Made by a program: the position numbers and the translations under genes
Origin: Pigoraptor chileana
Lineage: Eukaryota; Opisthokonta; Filasterea
Assembly: GCA_943704495.1 (NCBI GenBank)
Contig: CALSCR010001721.1
Coordinates: 1 to 31,961, forward strand
Reading direction: 5' to 3'
DNA: 31,961 bases
Shown: positions 30,535 to 31,961 of the stretch, piece by piece
Layout of the letters: the number at the start of each line of letters is the position of its first letter
How positions within the stretch are numbered: the stretch's first letter is position 1
The notes under the pieces: generated by a model
Databases searched by the model: none
What the model was told of the DNA's origin: nothing
Seen by the model: the letters and a program-made list of their open reading frames with translations, nothing else

Positions 30535-31286
30535 TGGATGGGATACGTGTGTTGCCTTGAAACGGCAGCGTCGTCGGTGAATCAAACTGGAAACGTCTCG
30601 CATTATTGCTGTTTTGTGCGTTGTGTTTAAATCAATCAATTGACAACTGAAGTCACTGTTTCCTGAACTGAGTTTTGCGTATCTGAATTGAGAAGATCCT
30701 TTTGTGTGAATCGGTCGCTTCAATGGTTTTCCGCACACACACACACACACTCCTGATTAGTGGCGGCATAGATATACACACACAGGCTGCCACTGAGGCG
30801 GCTTGGCCAGTGCTCAGGTTCGACAAAATAACATCGGAATTAAAAACCGACAGCGGTGGATACATTCCATGCTCTGCTGCACAACTGCTGTCTCTGAGAT
30901 CCCGGCCATCGGTGCGAGCAAACTTCTCGCTCAATTGCTGGCTGCCCCCCTGGTAATCCACTCAGTGTTTGGCTAGATGGCAACACTGTCAGGTGACTTG
31001 TGCTCGCACATTAATGGCCATTCAGTTACAGCAGGAAACGCACGCCAGACCGATATGATTACGAAGCCAATCCGCGAAATTCGCACTTACGCACTTATTT
31101 ATATACTTAATCGCTCTAAATTCCCAATCGTGACATGCGCCTCATAACACGCCGAACTTGTTACTGTTAAACAAAAAATAAATTTTTTCAGACTTTTAAA
31201 AAACGCACAAACAACTGAAGCGTCAGGACATTTTGTAATAATCATCACATCGGCAGCACCGGACGAGTTTGCCGTGGACGTGCAGG
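30535..31286. other. Tail-to-tail intergenic region, PEX11 / AAGAB
   Basis: About 750 bp. Contains a short CA tract near 30732-30750 and an AT-rich stretch at about 31080-31200. An 85-codon plus-strand frame (30702-30956) starts inside the repeat and shows no family resemblance. No gene is supported. Confidence 0.5.
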
Positions 31287-31806
31287 TCATTTGTTCGGAC
31301 CGTCGTCGTCGCCAGAATCGTCGCCCACCAAGCCCTCCACCTCGCCATCGTCGCCACCAATTGCCTTCCAAAAGTTCATCGCAACTTGCTCTGCGAGAAG
31401 CCTCCGCTCGTTATCAGGGAGATTTTTGGCCCTCTCTGTGACGTGCAGTTTTGTGTGTGTGTGTGTGTGTGCGTGTGTGTGTGTGTGCAATCAGCAAATT
31501 AAAAAAAACGAAGGCAAAACGCACTTGTAGAGTACCACCACAGTTGAACAACCAGCATATGCGCACGCACAAACGTCACTGCATTTTGCGCCAAAAACTA
31601 CAAAGCACGCTAATGCGCCAACAAACCAACCAAACAGATAAACAACAAAATAAAGCAAACGTACACACCCTTCAAGTTCATAATGTTCATGAACATCTGG
31701 TCAAAGTTGCCGCCGGCGCCGCCCTCGGCGTCTTCATCGTCTGAAAACGCCTCGAAATCATCGCCGTCATCGCCCGCTGCACCGGCACTCGCGGATATGA
31801 ATTTCT
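31287..31806 (-). CDS. AAGAB: Alpha/gamma-adaptin-binding protein p34 (AAGAB), C-terminal part; 5' end lies beyond the right edge
   Basis: Two 3'-terminal exons are visible: 31806-31669 and 31435-31287 (stop at 31289-31287), about 95 residues joined in phase 1. AAGAB is a cytosolic chaperone that binds adaptin subunits and promotes assembly of the AP-1 and AP-2 clathrin adaptors. The visible part matches the conserved AAGAB C-terminus: NFDQMFMNIMNLKERAKNLP, then EQVAMNFWKAIGGD and EGLVGDD, preceded by an acidic stretch (DDGDDFEAFSDDEDAE). The intron between them is 233 bp and includes a GT tract on the plus strand. The Rab/Ras-like N-terminal domain must lie to the right, outside the window. 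The match rests on memory of the human protein and a short region. Confidence 0.82.
31452..31488. repeat. (GT)n microsatellite in AAGAB intron
   Basis: Imperfect GT run of about 37 bases close to the acceptor side of the intron on the minus strand. Confidence 0.9.
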
Positions 31807-31961
31807 CTGCAATTGCAGGGAGCCGCGCCAAAACGCAAAGTTAAACTAGATATAAAGACATGGACCCACTGGGTTCGCAACAAACGAACGAACCGCTGTG
31901 CGGTTTTACACGTCAACTTACAAATGTAAAGAATAACGCAGACCCACACAATCCCCCCCCC
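31807..31961 (-). other. Probable AAGAB intron reaching the window edge, ending in poly-C
   Basis: Upstream of the 31806 exon the minus strand reads as a pyrimidine-containing intron ending TTGCAG. A GTAAGT at about 31922-31917 could be its donor, but no exon could be confirmed. The last ten bases of the window are C, like the homopolymer that flanks the N gap. Confidence 0.35.

Noticed and set aside
30800-30880. tRNA-like GGTTCGAC element
   Set aside because: Flanking bases do not pair as a T-arm and no acceptor stem could be built around it.
1-31961. Transposons, endogenous viral elements or CRISPR arrays
   Set aside because: No transposase, reverse transcriptase or integrase motifs, terminal repeats or spaced direct repeats were found; repeats are simple microsatellites.

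Overview
The window is nuclear DNA from a eukaryote, probably a free-living unicellular one. The evidence is spliceosomal introns of about 105-340 bp (46 mapped from reading-frame continuity, 45 GT-AG and one GC-AG), signal-peptide and peroxisomal genes, a kinase with a MARK-type UBA, an AAGAB/p34-type adaptin-binding protein, and abundant (CA/TG)n microsatellites. It makes its own leucine, so it is not an animal. The gene set fits a unicellular relative of animals and fungi or another free-living protist; I cannot place it further. Gene density is about one per 2.9 kb. No transposons, viral remnants, rRNA, convincing tRNA or CRISPR arrays were seen.

Layout, left to right: microsatellite-rich intergenic DNA; an intronless AMPK/MARK-like kinase (+, 980-3106); D-aminoacyl-tRNA deacylase (-, 3670-4807, 4 exons); Nit1-type amidase (-, 5111-6961, 6 exons); an unrecognised membrane protein with a cytosolic zinc ribbon (+, 7478-8903, 3 exons); a LeuB-LeuC-LeuD fusion (-, 9496-13405, 4 exons); an SLC25 mitochondrial carrier (+, 14493-16001, 3 exons); an M13/neprilysin metallopeptidase (+, 16777-20951, 11 exons); 2-isopropylmalate synthase LeuA (-, 21377-24381, 7 exons); a bacterial-type glycerate kinase (+, 24925-27944, 10 exons); PEX11 (+, 28448-30534, 6 exons); and the C-terminal end of an AAGAB/p34 gene (-, from 31287, cut by the right edge). 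Every complete exon set sums to a multiple of three and starts with ATG.

The main theme is leucine biosynthesis. LeuA makes 2-isopropylmalate, and one predicted 1094-residue protein carries the isomerase (LeuC+LeuD) and the dehydrogenase (LeuB). All leucine-specific steps except the final transamination therefore sit in two genes within 15 kb. The fusion also has a seven-cysteine linker between LeuC and LeuD. Between the two leu genes lie the carrier, divergent from the fusion, and the peptidase, convergent with LeuA. bZIP/CRE-like octamers occur upstream of both leu genes. The other genes (translation quality control, metabolite repair, peroxisome division, clathrin adaptor assembly) look like ordinary housekeeping functions.

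Exon boundaries were inferred by hand from consensus splice sites and family alignment recalled from memory. They should be read as good models, not transcript-proven structures.
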